Of a stretch of 64,000 nucleotides of DNA, positions 1-10,147 are shown one piece after another. A program made the position numbers and the translations under genes. The first letter of the stretch is position 1, and each line of letters starts with the position of its first letter. The notes under the pieces were generated by a model. The model made no database searches and had not been told where the DNA came from. It saw nothing but the letters and a program-made list of their open reading frames with translations. The stretch is from Hermatobates lingyangjiaoensis. Taxonomy: Eukaryota > Arthropoda > Insecta > Hemiptera > Hermatobatidae. The stretch lies in assembly GCA_026182355.1 (NCBI GenBank), contig JAPFBL010000255.1, forward strand, positions 2,356,001 through 2,420,000, written 5' to 3'.

Positions 1-1143
1 CAGGTTAAATATAATCTTTGGTTTAATATCTTTCAATTTTAATTTTTTTCTATAAAAAATAAATTGTTATGTTCAAATATGAAAAATGCACTCAGAATGG
101 TTTTAATTTTTTTTGTGGTCATAAACATATAAGCAGAATTAACATTTGATATCAACCTTTTCATACTGATCAAATAGAGACAGAGCAATTATGTCATACT
201 GATGAAATTAACAGGGAGTTTATTTACATTCTACCAAGTTTTAGTAATTTACTTCAGTCGTATTTATTACTGCAGAGTCCAAATGAAACTGCTACTACAT
301 TTACATACGCAAAAGTGTCAAATATAAATACATGCGACGATTTAATCAAGAAAATATCCACTAAGAAATGTAAAAGTTCTTAAGACTTCACTGGTGTTAC
401 CTCGTTTTACAAACGACTGGCTAATGAAAAGAACTGAATTCACTTGAAAACGAAGTAACACTCGTTTCGTTTAAGAACTTTTACCTTACTACTTTTGGTA
501 GTGAGTAATGTCATCTATTATATATATATTTCAAGGTTTTCTTATCTTGATCACATATATTCAACACATTTTATATATTATTTCTTTAACAATAAGCAAA
601 CCTCGATGAAGAAATAAAAATAGTTTTACATGTATATAAATAAATATATAAATTCTGTAGTCACAGGCGCCTACTGCTATGAGGCAGGAAAACTGCATGC
701 CTCATTTAGTGACTTCGCAGCAGTTTTATGATTGCTCAGCACAAGAAAGTAGTAACACACATACCATTGATAACAATGGTATACATTGACAATTTAGTAA
801 ATATAGTTATAATGTTTAAAAAATTAATAGTGTCATCGAGAGAGACAGAAATACTAGGCATGCATCACTAAAGAGCATGCTGACGCAGCTAACAGTCTCT
901 GAGCAATCTGTCGAGAGGCACAGGAGGCGGCAGCCTCACTGCACATTTCTTTTAAGTATCTGAACAGTAAATGTGAAAAACCAGCGATTATGAATAAAAG
1001 CATTCTAAAACTGGTGAAGTGAAATGAAAATATCTTAACAGTGCAATTCATTAGCTAAATATAACCAGTTGACTCAGTTTAACTATTTATTATTAACCAC
1101 TTAACTATTTTGTTCATTTTATATTTTTTTTCTTTCCAAAATT
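1..1143. other. AT-rich non-coding stretch
   Basis: No exon-like open frame, RNA gene or recognisable transposon was seen. The sequence is AT-rich with short runs of TA. A GC-richer patch near 660-735 and 890-935 could not be assigned. Confidence 0.4.
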
Positions 1144-1760
1144 GTGAGGCCATGCCTCGCCTACCTCCTCCAACTGCATGTCCCTGTATATAAGTATATT
1201 ATGTCATACTTATCGCAAGTGAAGGAGGTTGTCTACAAGGCGGTTATAACAACTACCATGACTTATGGATGTTCTGTCTGGTACAACTCTGCGATAACTA
1301 ACAAAAACCGACTCCAGATTGTCCAGAACAAGTGTGCTCGCCTTGTAGCCAATGCTCCTTTTTATGCGAGAAATGTCGATATTCAGCGTGATCTAAGGAT
1401 GGAATCAATAGAAACTTACATTAGGCGTCTGACTATCAATGAAGACAGAAAACTTCCCTTACACCCTAACCTGCTAGTAAGAACACTTTTACCTCAAATT
1501 CCCTGAAACCAATCCCCCTCCGAATATCAGATCACCAAAAGTAACGATAACTGACGACTTTAGACTCAAAGACCATACGACCACGAAACATACTCACCAT
1601 GGACAGGACAAAAACTAACATACCGACCTACCCGACAGACCTAAACAATTGAAGTAAAACAAACAGACAAGCAGGTGAAAGGCTCTGGCTTGGAACTGCC
1701 TGACCCCAACGTGCATCAATGCACGGAAAATCTCTTTGGTCGTTGGTCGTTGGACTTACC
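1144..1760 (+). mobile_element. 5'-truncated Jockey-like non-LTR retrotransposon, 3' end (copy A)
   Basis: The frame from about 1201 to 1506 encodes the C-terminal end of a Jockey/CR1-type LINE reverse transcriptase. It contains YKAVITTTMTYGCSVW, then a Q-NKCARLVANAP segment and HPNLLVRTLLP, the region that follows the RT domain in these elements (typically LLYKTLIRPILTYGAPVW, QNKCLRIITNAPRY, HPNPLI). The frame stops at 1504-1506 and a 3' untranslated region of about 250 bp follows. It ends in a short tandem motif, TTGGTCGTTGGTCG, near 1736-1750 rather than in poly(A). The endonuclease and RT core are absent, so this is a dead truncated insertion. A second copy lies inverted at 4080-4459. Family assignment is by motif only. 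Confidence 0.75.
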
Positions 1761-2310
1761 GCAAGATATTCATGAACAGCAGTAATCAGCTGAGGTCCTC
1801 CTGGGTTGGCCAAAACCCTTAGGACAACACTCGTATAGCATCATAGTTGGCCAACACTTCTTGGGCCAAAGATTATTTACCATCATCAAGGCTTTAAACA
1901 AACTTAAGTCATATGTTAATAGACATTTACAAAATAAACAAAAAATAAACGTAAACTCATGTAAATACTGAAATGAAACTTTTAGCAAATTATGTTGCAA
2001 TATAATTATTTGAAATTTTTCTCTTTTCTATTTTTAGTTTTATTAGAAAAGTATTTAGGAATTACTGCATGTAATTATTAAAATCTTGTAAGAACCTTTT
2101 TATAACTTGCAAGGATGTTTGATCCTGTCGTCTGAGCTAATATTGCAATTGTTCTCTATTATTTCTCTTAATTTTTCTATCTGTTGACGTATATATTGAT
2201 TTCTTGAATAGTACTTGTGATGTTATACCAGTATAACAAAGCGTTGGCCTAGGTAAAGTGCGTTTGTGCTTTGATAAACCCTGGAGGACTTCTGCTTCAT
2301 GCTGTTATAC

Positions 2311-2312
<2 letters not shown>
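1761..2312. other. Unassigned sequence
   Basis: No gene seen. The first 100 bases, downstream of the LINE tail, are GC-richer and include two near-identical GTTGGCCAA words. The rest is ordinary AT-rich DNA. Confidence 0.35.

Positions 2313-2357
<45 letters not shown>
2313..2357. repeat. (AC)n microsatellite
   Basis: Uninterrupted AC dinucleotide array of about 22 units, directly upstream of a Penelope-type terminal unit. Confidence 0.95.
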
Positions 2358-2358
<1 letters not shown>

Positions 2359-2365
2359 TGTATGT

Positions 2366-2656
2366 TGACAGCTAGTGGATAGTTTTTTACTCTTTCTTAC
2401 TGTACTTCTTTGTTTCCCCAAACATCCCTTCTGGACATTTGTCCTTTCCTGCGCTTTCACCCTTTTAAAATACCACTCTTCCCTCCCACTCTTCTTAACC
2501 CCTCACCAGATGTTTTCTGCATCTAGCATTTCAGTTGGGTTTTTGACTCTGACGAAGATCACTCGTTACGGTTGAAAGATCTTAGTTTTGTTTTCCCATT
2601 TCATATTGTGGTTTGATCATTGATTGTTATTTCACGTGTTTATGTGAAATCTTTTT
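2366..2656 (+). mobile_element. Penelope-like terminal unit, copy 1
   Basis: A 290-bp unit that begins with GTTGACAGCTAGTGGATAG and runs through a pyrimidine-rich stretch into a hammerhead-like module. It ends with CACGTGTTTATGTGAAATC at a CA/TA array. The same unit occurs in minus orientation at about 28035-28283, where it lies directly downstream of a GIY-YIG endonuclease fragment, so it is the 3' untranslated or LTR-like part of a Penelope-like element. Related units lie at 2745-2830, 31740-32370, 36940-37184 and 47590-47780. No coding part remains here. Confidence 0.7.
2536..2598 (+). ncRNA. Hammerhead-ribozyme-like module, family 1
   Basis: Visible parts: TGGG (2536-2539), GACT (2545-2548), CTGACGA (2549-2555), a hairpin, GAAA (2574-2577), the palindrome AGATCT (2577-2582), one T, AGTT (2584-2587) and CCCA (2595-2598). 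GACT pairs with AGTT and TGGG with CCCA, giving an interrupted stem I around a CUGANGA/GAAA core. One extra A precedes stem II compared with the hammerhead consensus, and stem II has one mismatch. Catalytic activity is not established. Confidence 0.45.

Positions 2657-2746
<90 letters not shown>
2657..2746. repeat. Compound (CA)n(TA)n(TG)n microsatellite
   Basis: About 12 CA units pass into about 17 TA units and then about 15 TG units. The CA and TG flanks are mutually complementary, so the whole array can fold back. It separates two Penelope-type terminal units. Confidence 0.95.
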
Positions 2747-2830
2747 GGGTTTTTGACTCTGACGAAGACCGCTTGTTACGGTTGAAAGATCTTAGTCTTG
2801 TTTTCCCATTTCTTATTGTGGTTTGATCAT
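2745..2830 (+). mobile_element. Penelope-like terminal unit, copy 2 (short)
   Basis: An 85-bp direct repeat of the last part of copy 1. It starts at TTGGGTTTTTGACTCTGACG and ends at GTTTGATCAT before a TA array. Two same-orientation units separated by a compound microsatellite resemble the tandem LTR-like ends of Penelope-like elements. Confidence 0.65.
2746..2808 (+). ncRNA. Hammerhead-ribozyme-like module, family 1 (best preserved)
   Basis: TGGG (2746-2749), GACT (2755-2758), CTGACGA (2759-2765), stem II GACCG/CGGTT around CTTGTTA, GAAA (2784-2787), palindrome AGATCT (2787-2792), T, AGTC (2794-2797) and CCCA (2805-2808). Every proposed stem is paired: GACT/AGTC and TGGG/CCCA form an interrupted stem I, and AGATCT could form stem III only as a dimer. 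A single unpaired A lies between CTGACGA and stem II, which departs from the canonical fold. Confidence 0.5.
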
Positions 2831-2846
2831 ATATATATATATATAA

Positions 2847-4079
2847 CTTATTAGAATTGCAGAAAAAATACATTTTTGAGATTTATGTGACTTTGTTTAA
2901 ATATGAATTTAGAAACTTTGTTAGAAACTGTATATTTAGTTAATTTTAAATAAAAATGTCCCAAGCTTTAAATCGTGACTTGATTCCTTATATAGTAAGG
3001 ACCATAGTAAAGTTTAATATGGAAGCTAGAAGACCGTGGCTGAAAATAAGTCAGGAGTGAAATTTTAGACCCAATGTTGATTTAATTTAGTCCGGATTCT
3101 TCCTTTTTACTTTCCATTCAGTCTCAATAGGAAATCTGAATTTTTAAAAAGCAATAGTTGAATCAGTGTTTCTAACCGAGACCTGCATGAAAGGATGCTA
3201 CCTTTCTAATTAGACTGTTGAAAATGTCTCAAGTTTCATTGTTTCAAATAGAATTATAAATTTAATGGCCAAAAATTTATATTATTTGTTAATGACAGAA
3301 TCTATATATTTTTGGTATTATTTGATTTGGAAATGTTCTTTAGATGTTTTATGAGAAAAATTACATGATGATTGGTATTGTGAAATTAATTTAATCATAA
3401 ATTTTTTGAACATTTTTCATAAATAACCCTTTAGCATCTTAATCCTACTTCAACAAACTTTGACTATTATTTAAAGTGTATTTAATGCTATCAAATTAAA
3501 TTAAGGATAGGTAATATCAGGTGCGTAAATGTTAAGTGCGCTCTAACAAACTACACCTTTTATAATAATTTTCTAGCTCAGCATGTTCCCAACATTTATA
3601 GAATTTTGATTAGAGGAATGTGTCATCTTCCTTTGTATGTTGCATTTATAATCGGATTAAAGGGCAATAGAGTCAGGAGAGTCTTTGCAACTAAGATGTA
3701 AAAAGCGTGTTCCTGTTTTCCATTATTGGGAAAAAGAGCATAAATTTATTACATTGGGATGGTAAGAACAAAGAATATTACAACACCAGGACTAACAACA
3801 TTTGATGTAAACAGTTTGCAAGGCTATACTTGAAGAAGAGAACAATCAGCTGACAGGCGACTTATTTGACCATTGGTAGAATCATTGAACTGTGGGGTGT
3901 ATAGGATGAAACAAAGAGGTATACAAATAGTAACGATGAGGACAAGGATATCAAGCAGTTACAATTAAATCAAACATTAAATCCAGATTAAAAGAAATAT
4001 CAGTTGTGAAAATGTATATAAGTTAATGTTTAAATAAATAATAAAATATCGACTAGGACAGATTGAATAAGAATCAACA
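2847..4079. other. AT-rich non-coding stretch between inverted LINE copies
   Basis: No exon, RNA gene or element was recognised in this 1.2-kb spacer. Confidence 0.4.
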
Positions 4080-4459
4080 ACTCCAACGACCAACGAGATT
4101 TTCCGTGCATTGATGCACGTTGGGGTCAGGCAGTTCCAAGCCAGAGCCTTTCATCTGCTTGTCTGTTTGTCATACTTTAATTGTTTAGGTCTGTCGGGTA
4201 GGTCGGTATGTTAGTTTTTGTCCTGTCTATGGTGAGTATGTTTCGTGGTCGTATGGTCTTTGAGTCTAAAGTCGTCAGTTATCGTTAATTTGGTGATGTG
4301 ATTAGTCGGAGGGGGATTGGTTTCAGGAAATGTGAGGTAAAAGTGTTCTTACTAGCAGGTTAGGGTGTAAGGGAAGTTTTCTGCCTTCATTGATAGTCAG
4401 ACGCCTAATGTAAGTTTCTATTGATTCCATCCTTAGATCACGCTGAATATCGACATTTC
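4080..4459 (-). mobile_element. Truncated Jockey-like LINE 3' end (copy B, inverted to copy A)
   Basis: Read on the minus strand from 4459, this matches copy A from about 1370 to 1750 with few differences by eye. It has the same DIQRDLRMESIETYIRRLT peptide, stop region, 3' untranslated region and terminal CGTTGGTCGTTGG motif. It starts further downstream in the element than copy A, so the two have different 5' truncation points. That suggests two independent insertions rather than an inverted duplication. Confidence 0.75.
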
Positions 4460-4492
4460 ATCAACAACTGATAAGCGAGTGATATATATACC

Positions 4493-4777
4493 ATGACAGA
4501 AGAACGTAATTTTACTCTTGATGATAGCTCACATCCAAAACCGGTCCAGTTATTTAAAAAAGCACGAGGTCGGACGGTATATTTTGCTATTAATATTACT
4601 AACAACACTTGGGGTATTAAAGTTTATTTATTTCTAGAATTGGTTAAATATGTATGGTATAGTATTATAGTAGTGAAAAATACGCCTTTACTATTAGTAA
4701 ATGTGGATAATTATGTTGCATATTTAAATATTAAATTAATAAAATTAATGAACTTACTAAACTCATTTATAAAATAA
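4493..4777 (+). CDS. Unidentified open frame, doubtful
   Basis: A 94-codon frame starting at an ATG with A at -3, directly after LINE copy B. The first 40 residues are polar and mixed, with three N-glycosylation-type sites (NFT, NIT, NNT). The remainder is AT-driven Leu/Ile/Tyr sequence typical of chance frames. A first exon ending near residue 41 is possible, because GGGGTATTAAA provides a GT, but the donor is poor. No family was recognised. It could also be sequence captured next to the LINE. Confidence 0.15.
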   Translation: MTEERNFTLDDSSHPKPVQLFKKARGRTVYFAINITNNTWGIKVYLFLELVKYVWYSIIVVKNTPLLLVNVDNYVAYLNIKLIKLMNLLNSFIK

Positions 4778-5911
4778 GCCATTAAATTAATTTAGTAATA
4801 ATTTTTTTTTCTTAAAATGAAATCTTTCTTTTTCAACCAAAAATAAGTTATTGTAGACAGAAAACAACCTGTACATATAGAAATTCGAGTTTCTGAAAGT
4901 TAATCTAATGCAACCAGCTAGGAATAATCCAAATACAGATATACCTCAATAAATATCAAGTGATTCATTGTATAATGGAGTTTTACTGATAACAGATTGG
5001 TGAATATTGCCTAGATAAAGTAGCAAAGTGAAAGAGCTAGAGCCAAACAGACCACCATCGCACAACTAGCTTGACTATCTATCAAGAGACTTAACTTGTT
5101 TTTATTATTCAGCTAGGCATATAAGTCATGAATAGGATTGTTAATCTCCTAACATGCTCGTGTCATTTTTTAAACATGCTTTAAGACTACCGGCAACTAT
5201 CAATCACACGTGTTCACTCTTACAAGATTAAGCAATATACCTTAAAAGGAGTTTATAAAGAAAACAATTATAATAAAAATTACTACAAACAAAGTTAATT
5301 GTAAAAACCTAAAGACAAGAATTGCTTGTTCATGATAGAGTGTGATCGTTCAACAAATATTATTATCACAATATGTAAGAATAACGCATTGAATATGAAG
5401 AACATATGCTTACTGCTAAAAAGTGTTATTGAAACTAAGTTAACTCTAAAGAAACTTAAGAGTTATTTCACTGAGTAATGTAATCTCTTTTTGCTACTTA
5501 CAAGCTCTCTCTTTTTCTTTTATTTGAAGGAAAATAAGGTTTATGTGGGATTTACGTTGGCAAAAAAAAGCACCCACGTGTTCCTTATCATTTTGGGATC
5601 CTTCCATTTATTCTTATATTTATTCTTCAAGAGTTATGAAGTATAAAATGGACCAAAGGTTATTAATGTACTATAAATGAAATGAGAGATAGAGAGAGAG
5701 TCTGTGTTCGCGTCTGTATAAGGAAGTTAAATTTTACAGGAGTTTGGGTATTATAAATATTGTAATTACCAATATTTTAAATCATGTCTATTTTAAATAA
5801 CAATAATCTACGATTTCAAGATTAAAATATTTGAACAAATTAGTTAATTTTATCAGAAAAAAATTAAAAGAAATTGATGTATTGAAGAAGGACAGAATGT
5901 TGGTATTACAG

Positions 5912-6165
5912 GTTGGACAATGGGATGACTGGTTTGCAAGATTGTTCCTTACCTTCAAGGAGTATCAGTGAGTGCTTCTGTGGACACTTTAGTTGCAATA
6001 TCCATCGAGAGATGTCTTTCTGTGTGCTATCCGATGAAAGCAAGGATGACATCGACAACTGTCAAACTCATCATTGCTTCTATATGGATCTTCTCCTTCA
6101 TACTGACACTTCCTTGGGCCATCTTCTTCCAGTTAATTCCTCTTGAATCGTCCACTGATGTAATG
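5912..6165 (+). CDS. Class A neuropeptide-type GPCR, exon with TM3-TM4
   Basis: The exon follows the acceptor TTACAG at 5906-5911 and ends at the donor ATG|GTATGT (phase 0). It encodes the end of extracellular loop 1 and TM3 (LVCKIVPYLQGVSVSASVD, with the disulfide cysteine). The DRY-equivalent is ER in TLVAISIERCLSVCYPM, then TM4 LIIASIWIFSFILTLPWAIFF with the conserved W. The pattern CK-VP-LQGVSVSASV is typical of invertebrate peptide receptors of the SIFamide/RFamide-like group; the ligand cannot be set from this. The only frame that encodes TM3 has a TGA at 5926-5928, between WTMG and LVCK. Either the gene is inactivated, the base is an error or polymorphism, or the real acceptor lies after the stop (GCAAG at 5936-5940, which would remove the conserved Cys). 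Exons for TM1-TM2 were not found upstream. Confidence 0.75.
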
Positions 6166-7169
6166 GTATGTAACATTATTCATAAAGGTATATAGTAATT
6201 AAGGAAGGAAAACATTATTTATAAACTAGGAAAGAAACTCATTACAATTGATAGAGGACAATGAAAGAACACTTTCACCGTTAACTTCTAACTTTTTATT
6301 CCATAAAAAAACAATTCCTTTTCTTATTAAAGTAAACCTCTTCCTTACAAAATACGAATACAATCATTTCATGTATCATGCATTTGTAATGGTGAATCAT
6401 TTCTTGGAATTCATCAATTTCTAAACATGAGAATTAAGTATAGCTTTTTATTTCTTACTGTTTATTTATTATTTATAGCCATTTATTTATTTGTTACTAC
6501 ATTGAGTGTATAAATATTATTTGATAAGATTCTTCTCTTATCGCCTTCCAGGGAGCTTGAATAAAAATTTAAATATTAATTTTTTGTTAAAACTTGAATT
6601 TAATTTAAGTATATTTCAACTACCAAGTAGGGTCATCAGATCCCATGTGGTAGAAACTAACAATATATAGGACCCATAAAGTCTAGAATGACACTTATTG
6701 TAGATATGTACATCTCTATGACACCATGGATAACACAGTAATTCATCAGTTTTAAGGCGTATACCATATCTCCTTCTACATTCAAGAATTGAGCCAGAGT
6801 GATTCCTTAAGACATCATGTCTCTATTTTGTCAGGAAAATGTAAGAAAAAATGTCAGATTCATCTATTTAGAGAAGAAGTAGCTTACAATTAGTATCTGG
6901 TTGGTAACAAAGACCGAAATGATATATTTCCCAAACTTCAATATTTTCTAAAGACAATGGGGTTCATATACACACTATTTGGTTGTAAGTTTTGTTTAAG
7001 GGTGCAACATGTAGTTTGATAAAAACATGTTGTGTTGTTGTTAGACAACCATCTATCATATCATGAAAGCATCAGAAAATGTATGTTTATTGGCTTTGAA
7101 ATATGTAATATGATAAAAGTTGCATAGACCCTACTTGATTCACTCTAACTAGGCTTGTGGTATGTGCAG
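6166..7169 (+). other. Intron between GPCR exons
   Basis: A phase-0 intron bounded by GTATGT at 6166 and TATGTGCAG ending at 7169. It is about 1.0 kb and AT-rich, with no other feature recognised. Confidence 0.7.
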
Positions 7170-7757
7170 ATGTGTACGGAGGCCTGGCCTGACCCACGAA
7201 GTGGAACAGTTTACTTCGTTGTGGCCAACTTGATGCTGTGCTACCTGATTCCACTGACCGTCATCTCTGTGTGCTACGCGCTGATCTGGGCCCGGGTAAA
7301 GCGCCGCAGCCTCCCTGGTGACCATCAAACAGCCTCCGCTAGGAAGCTGGTGCGCCGCTCCAAGCTGAAGGCGGTCCGCATGCTGGTTGTGGTGGTGGCA
7401 CTGTTCGCAGGCTCATGGCTGCCCCTGTACCTTCTCGTCTCACGCATTAAACTCGGTGCACCCCTGCCTGGAGCACAAACGAAAGCTCTGCTTCAGTTCC
7501 TTCCTGTTGCTCAATGGCTCGGTGCTTCCAACTCTTCAGTTAACCCTCTCCTTTACGCCTTCTTCAACACAAAGTTCCGTTCTACATGCCGTCAAATGCT
7601 GACTAACTCCTTCTGCTTCAAATATAGGTCTAGAAGGAAAGGAACAAATTATAGTATACCCAGACACACCATTGTAATAAAAAATGATAATTGTTATTCC
7701 TCTACTTTTAAAAGGTTTAAAAAAGGTTTTGAACATTGCAGTGGATCTAGGGTATAA
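7170..7757 (+). CDS. Class A neuropeptide-type GPCR, terminal exon (ECL2, TM5-TM7, tail)
   Basis: Joined in phase 0 to the previous exon, it begins with the ECL2 cysteine (MCTEAWPDP). TM5 is VYFVVANLMLCYLIPLTVIS. An intracellular loop 3 rich in Arg/Lys follows, then TM6 (VRMLVVVVALFAGSWLPLYL, with the W-P pair) and TM7 (AQWLGASNSSVNPLLYAFF, the NPxxY motif as NPLLY). After helix 8 come a CRQML segment with a possible palmitoylation Cys and a basic tail ending with TAA at 7755. GC content is much higher than the surroundings and codon use looks constrained. It binds a peptide ligand at the plasma membrane and signals through G proteins by family knowledge. The exact receptor type is unresolved. 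Confidence 0.88.
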   Translation: MCTEAWPDPRSGTVYFVVANLMLCYLIPLTVISVCYALIWARVKRRSLPGDHQTASARKLVRRSKLKAVRMLVVVVALFAGSWLPLYLLVSRIKLGAPLPGAQTKALLQFLPVAQWLGASNSSVNPLLYAFFNTKFRSTCRQMLTNSFCFKYRSRRKGTNYSIPRHTIVIKNDNCYSSTFKRFKKGFEHCSGSRV

Positions 7758-10053
7758 GTACCTTTATAGCAAATTCAATTCCTATAATTCTTAGAGTTTG
7801 AAAAATAATAATTTTTATAAATAAAACCTTTAATGGAACCTTTATCAAGGTATCATTAAATTAAGAAATTAGATTTATGTTTTACATTCATTTTCAATAT
7901 AGTATCATATTTTAAAATAATTGATAAATAAAATCATTGTTCCAAAAGTAGCGATTTTTCAACAAAATTTATCATTTTTTATCTTATCACTTTTAAATTT
8001 GAACATACGATATGCAAAATTAAAATATTTGTATGTTATGTTAGTATTTGTGAAAACGTGTGGGGATTGCCTGCACCAAGGTATTTTGAAAGGAAGGACA
8101 ATTTTTTTAAATATGAAATATCCATTGCTGTCAGCGCTAAATAAAATTCAAATAATATGATCTTATTATTGCTATAAATAATTAATATAAATAATGTAAT
8201 ATTATTATTGCTAGAATTTTGATGAATTTAATTTTACTAATATTTAATGAACAAGTTAATTTCTAGTATTAAAATATTGTTTTTTGCTATTAATTGAAAC
8301 TACAATATCAGGTAAAATGAAGATATGAACAAAGGAACAATTAAAATTCGCTCATTTATTTTCATTCATGTAAGTAGTCCTTTTATATAAAACACATATA
8401 TTTTTGTGATTTTTCATTTATAAACAAAATGATTAGTTACTATTTCTTTGAAATTGTTAGTAGTTTGAGTTTTTTGTAAAACTGAGTTATATTAATACTG
8501 ATCCAGTTTTAAATCAATTAGAAATGTTGTTAAGTATAAGATTTTAATATCCCTGCAATTTAAAATGTGTTTGACAATAAATATCACCTGCATTACCTAA
8601 GGATTAAATGCTAATTGGCTTTACTATAGATTCATAATATCCTTTTTATATAACTGCTAAAGTATATTATGACATTATAGAATATACCATAATATATTCT
8701 ATATATTAGTCGCAAAACTGCGACTAATATATTTCCAAATGTACGTAGCCGCAGTTTTGTGTTCAAAGGATTATCTCCATAAAATAATCAGTATTTAATT
8801 TTATAACCAAAATATTTATATGACAATATTAAATCATGCTTGGCCTTATCTGCTTTAAAAAAATTGCATTAGTAATTTTTTTAAGATAAAAATAATTACT
8901 AATACAAAATTGTTATTAGTTCGAACCAATTGGTCATATTGTAAAACAAAAGATGCAATGGTCTTCACTCAACTATACCGTAAGTAAACCCATTAAGTAT
9001 CAGAAATAATTAACTATCATTTAACTAATTGATTTATTTTTTGGTAAACATTATGAAAATGTAATTGGAACGATATTAGAAAACCATTTGTGAATTTCAG
9101 GACGGAAAATCCATTGGTCATGTTTAGGTGGTTTATTAAATTGATAATTCTTTTTTATCATTAGATTATTACGAAAACATGAAGTTTACAAGCATAATAA
9201 ATAATTAATCCAATTGATTTTAAATTAATCATCAATTAATTAAATTAATTTGATCTTATCCACATTTTATTTTAAATGATGTGGATGGTTATATAATCAA
9301 TTGTTATCAATAGTTTTAAATACGAATTAGTTAACTATTGATAGTTATCAATTATTGATAATTGATAATTGATTATGACTTCAATTTTAAGAAGAAAATT
9401 CCTTCTAATAAACCATTTATATTGAACTGTGCGATTTTAATAAGATTAATTGAAATTGAATATTTGTCCCATATATTGTTTCTAAGGCAATTCTAGATTA
9501 AGGAATTTTGTATTATGCTGTCTTTTATTTATTCAATATTGAATATACAATTTAGTCTACAGTTAAAGTAGAGAAAAGTGGAAATTACTGTTCTTTTAGT
9601 ATTAAGCTTGATAAAGTATCTTTTCTATGATTCAATAATCCACAAAAACGATAGTGTTATTCTTCCTGTCTAACAATACGATGGATGACACAGCAAGGAC
9701 TATTTATCTGAAAAAATTAATTTAATCTGATAGGTTGATCAAATTGTTAATTGGTTACAAAATTGTATAAATATGTCACTTAATTATTATAACTGTTCTG
9801 TAAACTTATTAATATATGCCAACAATATGATTTTGCTGTTAAGAATATAAAATTGCATAATAAAATATATTTAAGTGAATCGTAGATGATTCGAATAAAA
9901 AATATTACATCAGTGAATAAGTTTTAAAACCATGATGGCAAAACGTACTAGTTACTTTTGTTAGGAATTGGGTCTTCTTTTTAGTGAATGGTTAACATAG
10001 CATTGATAAATGAACTCACTTGCTTGTTTTGTTTACCTTCACTGAAATCCGAC
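7758..10053. other. AT-rich intergenic region between the GPCR and the STPG-like gene
   Basis: It holds the GPCR 3' untranslated region (AATAAA-type words occur near 7819), a perfect 14-bp hairpin at 8701-8732 and many short TTGATAA/TAATTA direct and inverted words near 9190-9380. No other exon was recognised. Confidence 0.45.
8701..8732. repeat. Perfect 14-bp inverted repeat
   Basis: ATATATTAGTCGCA and its exact complement are separated by the four bases AAAC. The second half is followed by a GCAGTTTTGTG word that partly repeats the loop region. Function unknown. Confidence 0.8.
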
Positions 10054-10147
10054 ATGATTTCTAGAGCACAACGTTTTCCTGACAATCAAAAAGATTTCAG
10101 TTTTGTCAGCCCTGCTTTCTACGATATCCAACCTAAACCATCCAAAG
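10054..10147 (+). CDS. STPG-like gene, exon 1 of those found
   Basis: It encodes MISRAQRFPDN and SPAFYDIQPKP, the first PG-rich-type repeat, and ends at AAAG|GTAAGA in phase 1. In-frame ATGs at 9988 and 10054 are both possible. 10054 is chosen because the repeat begins there, while the 22 codons before it look non-coding. A TTTTTAG acceptor near 9982 also allows an upstream 5' exon. Confidence 0.65.

Noticed and set aside
2620..2873. Open frames encoding HTHTHTYIYIYI-type peptides
   Set aside because: They are translations of CA/TA/TG microsatellites, also at 20158-20498, 27975-28205, 36501-36791 and 37142-37220.
5913..6146. 77-codon frame (MDNGMTGLQDCS...) over the GPCR exon
   Set aside because: It is a shadow frame; the TM3-TM4 motifs are in the other frame.
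7387..7736. Frames on both strands within the GPCR terminal exon
   Set aside because: They are shadows of the TM6-TM7 coding sequence.
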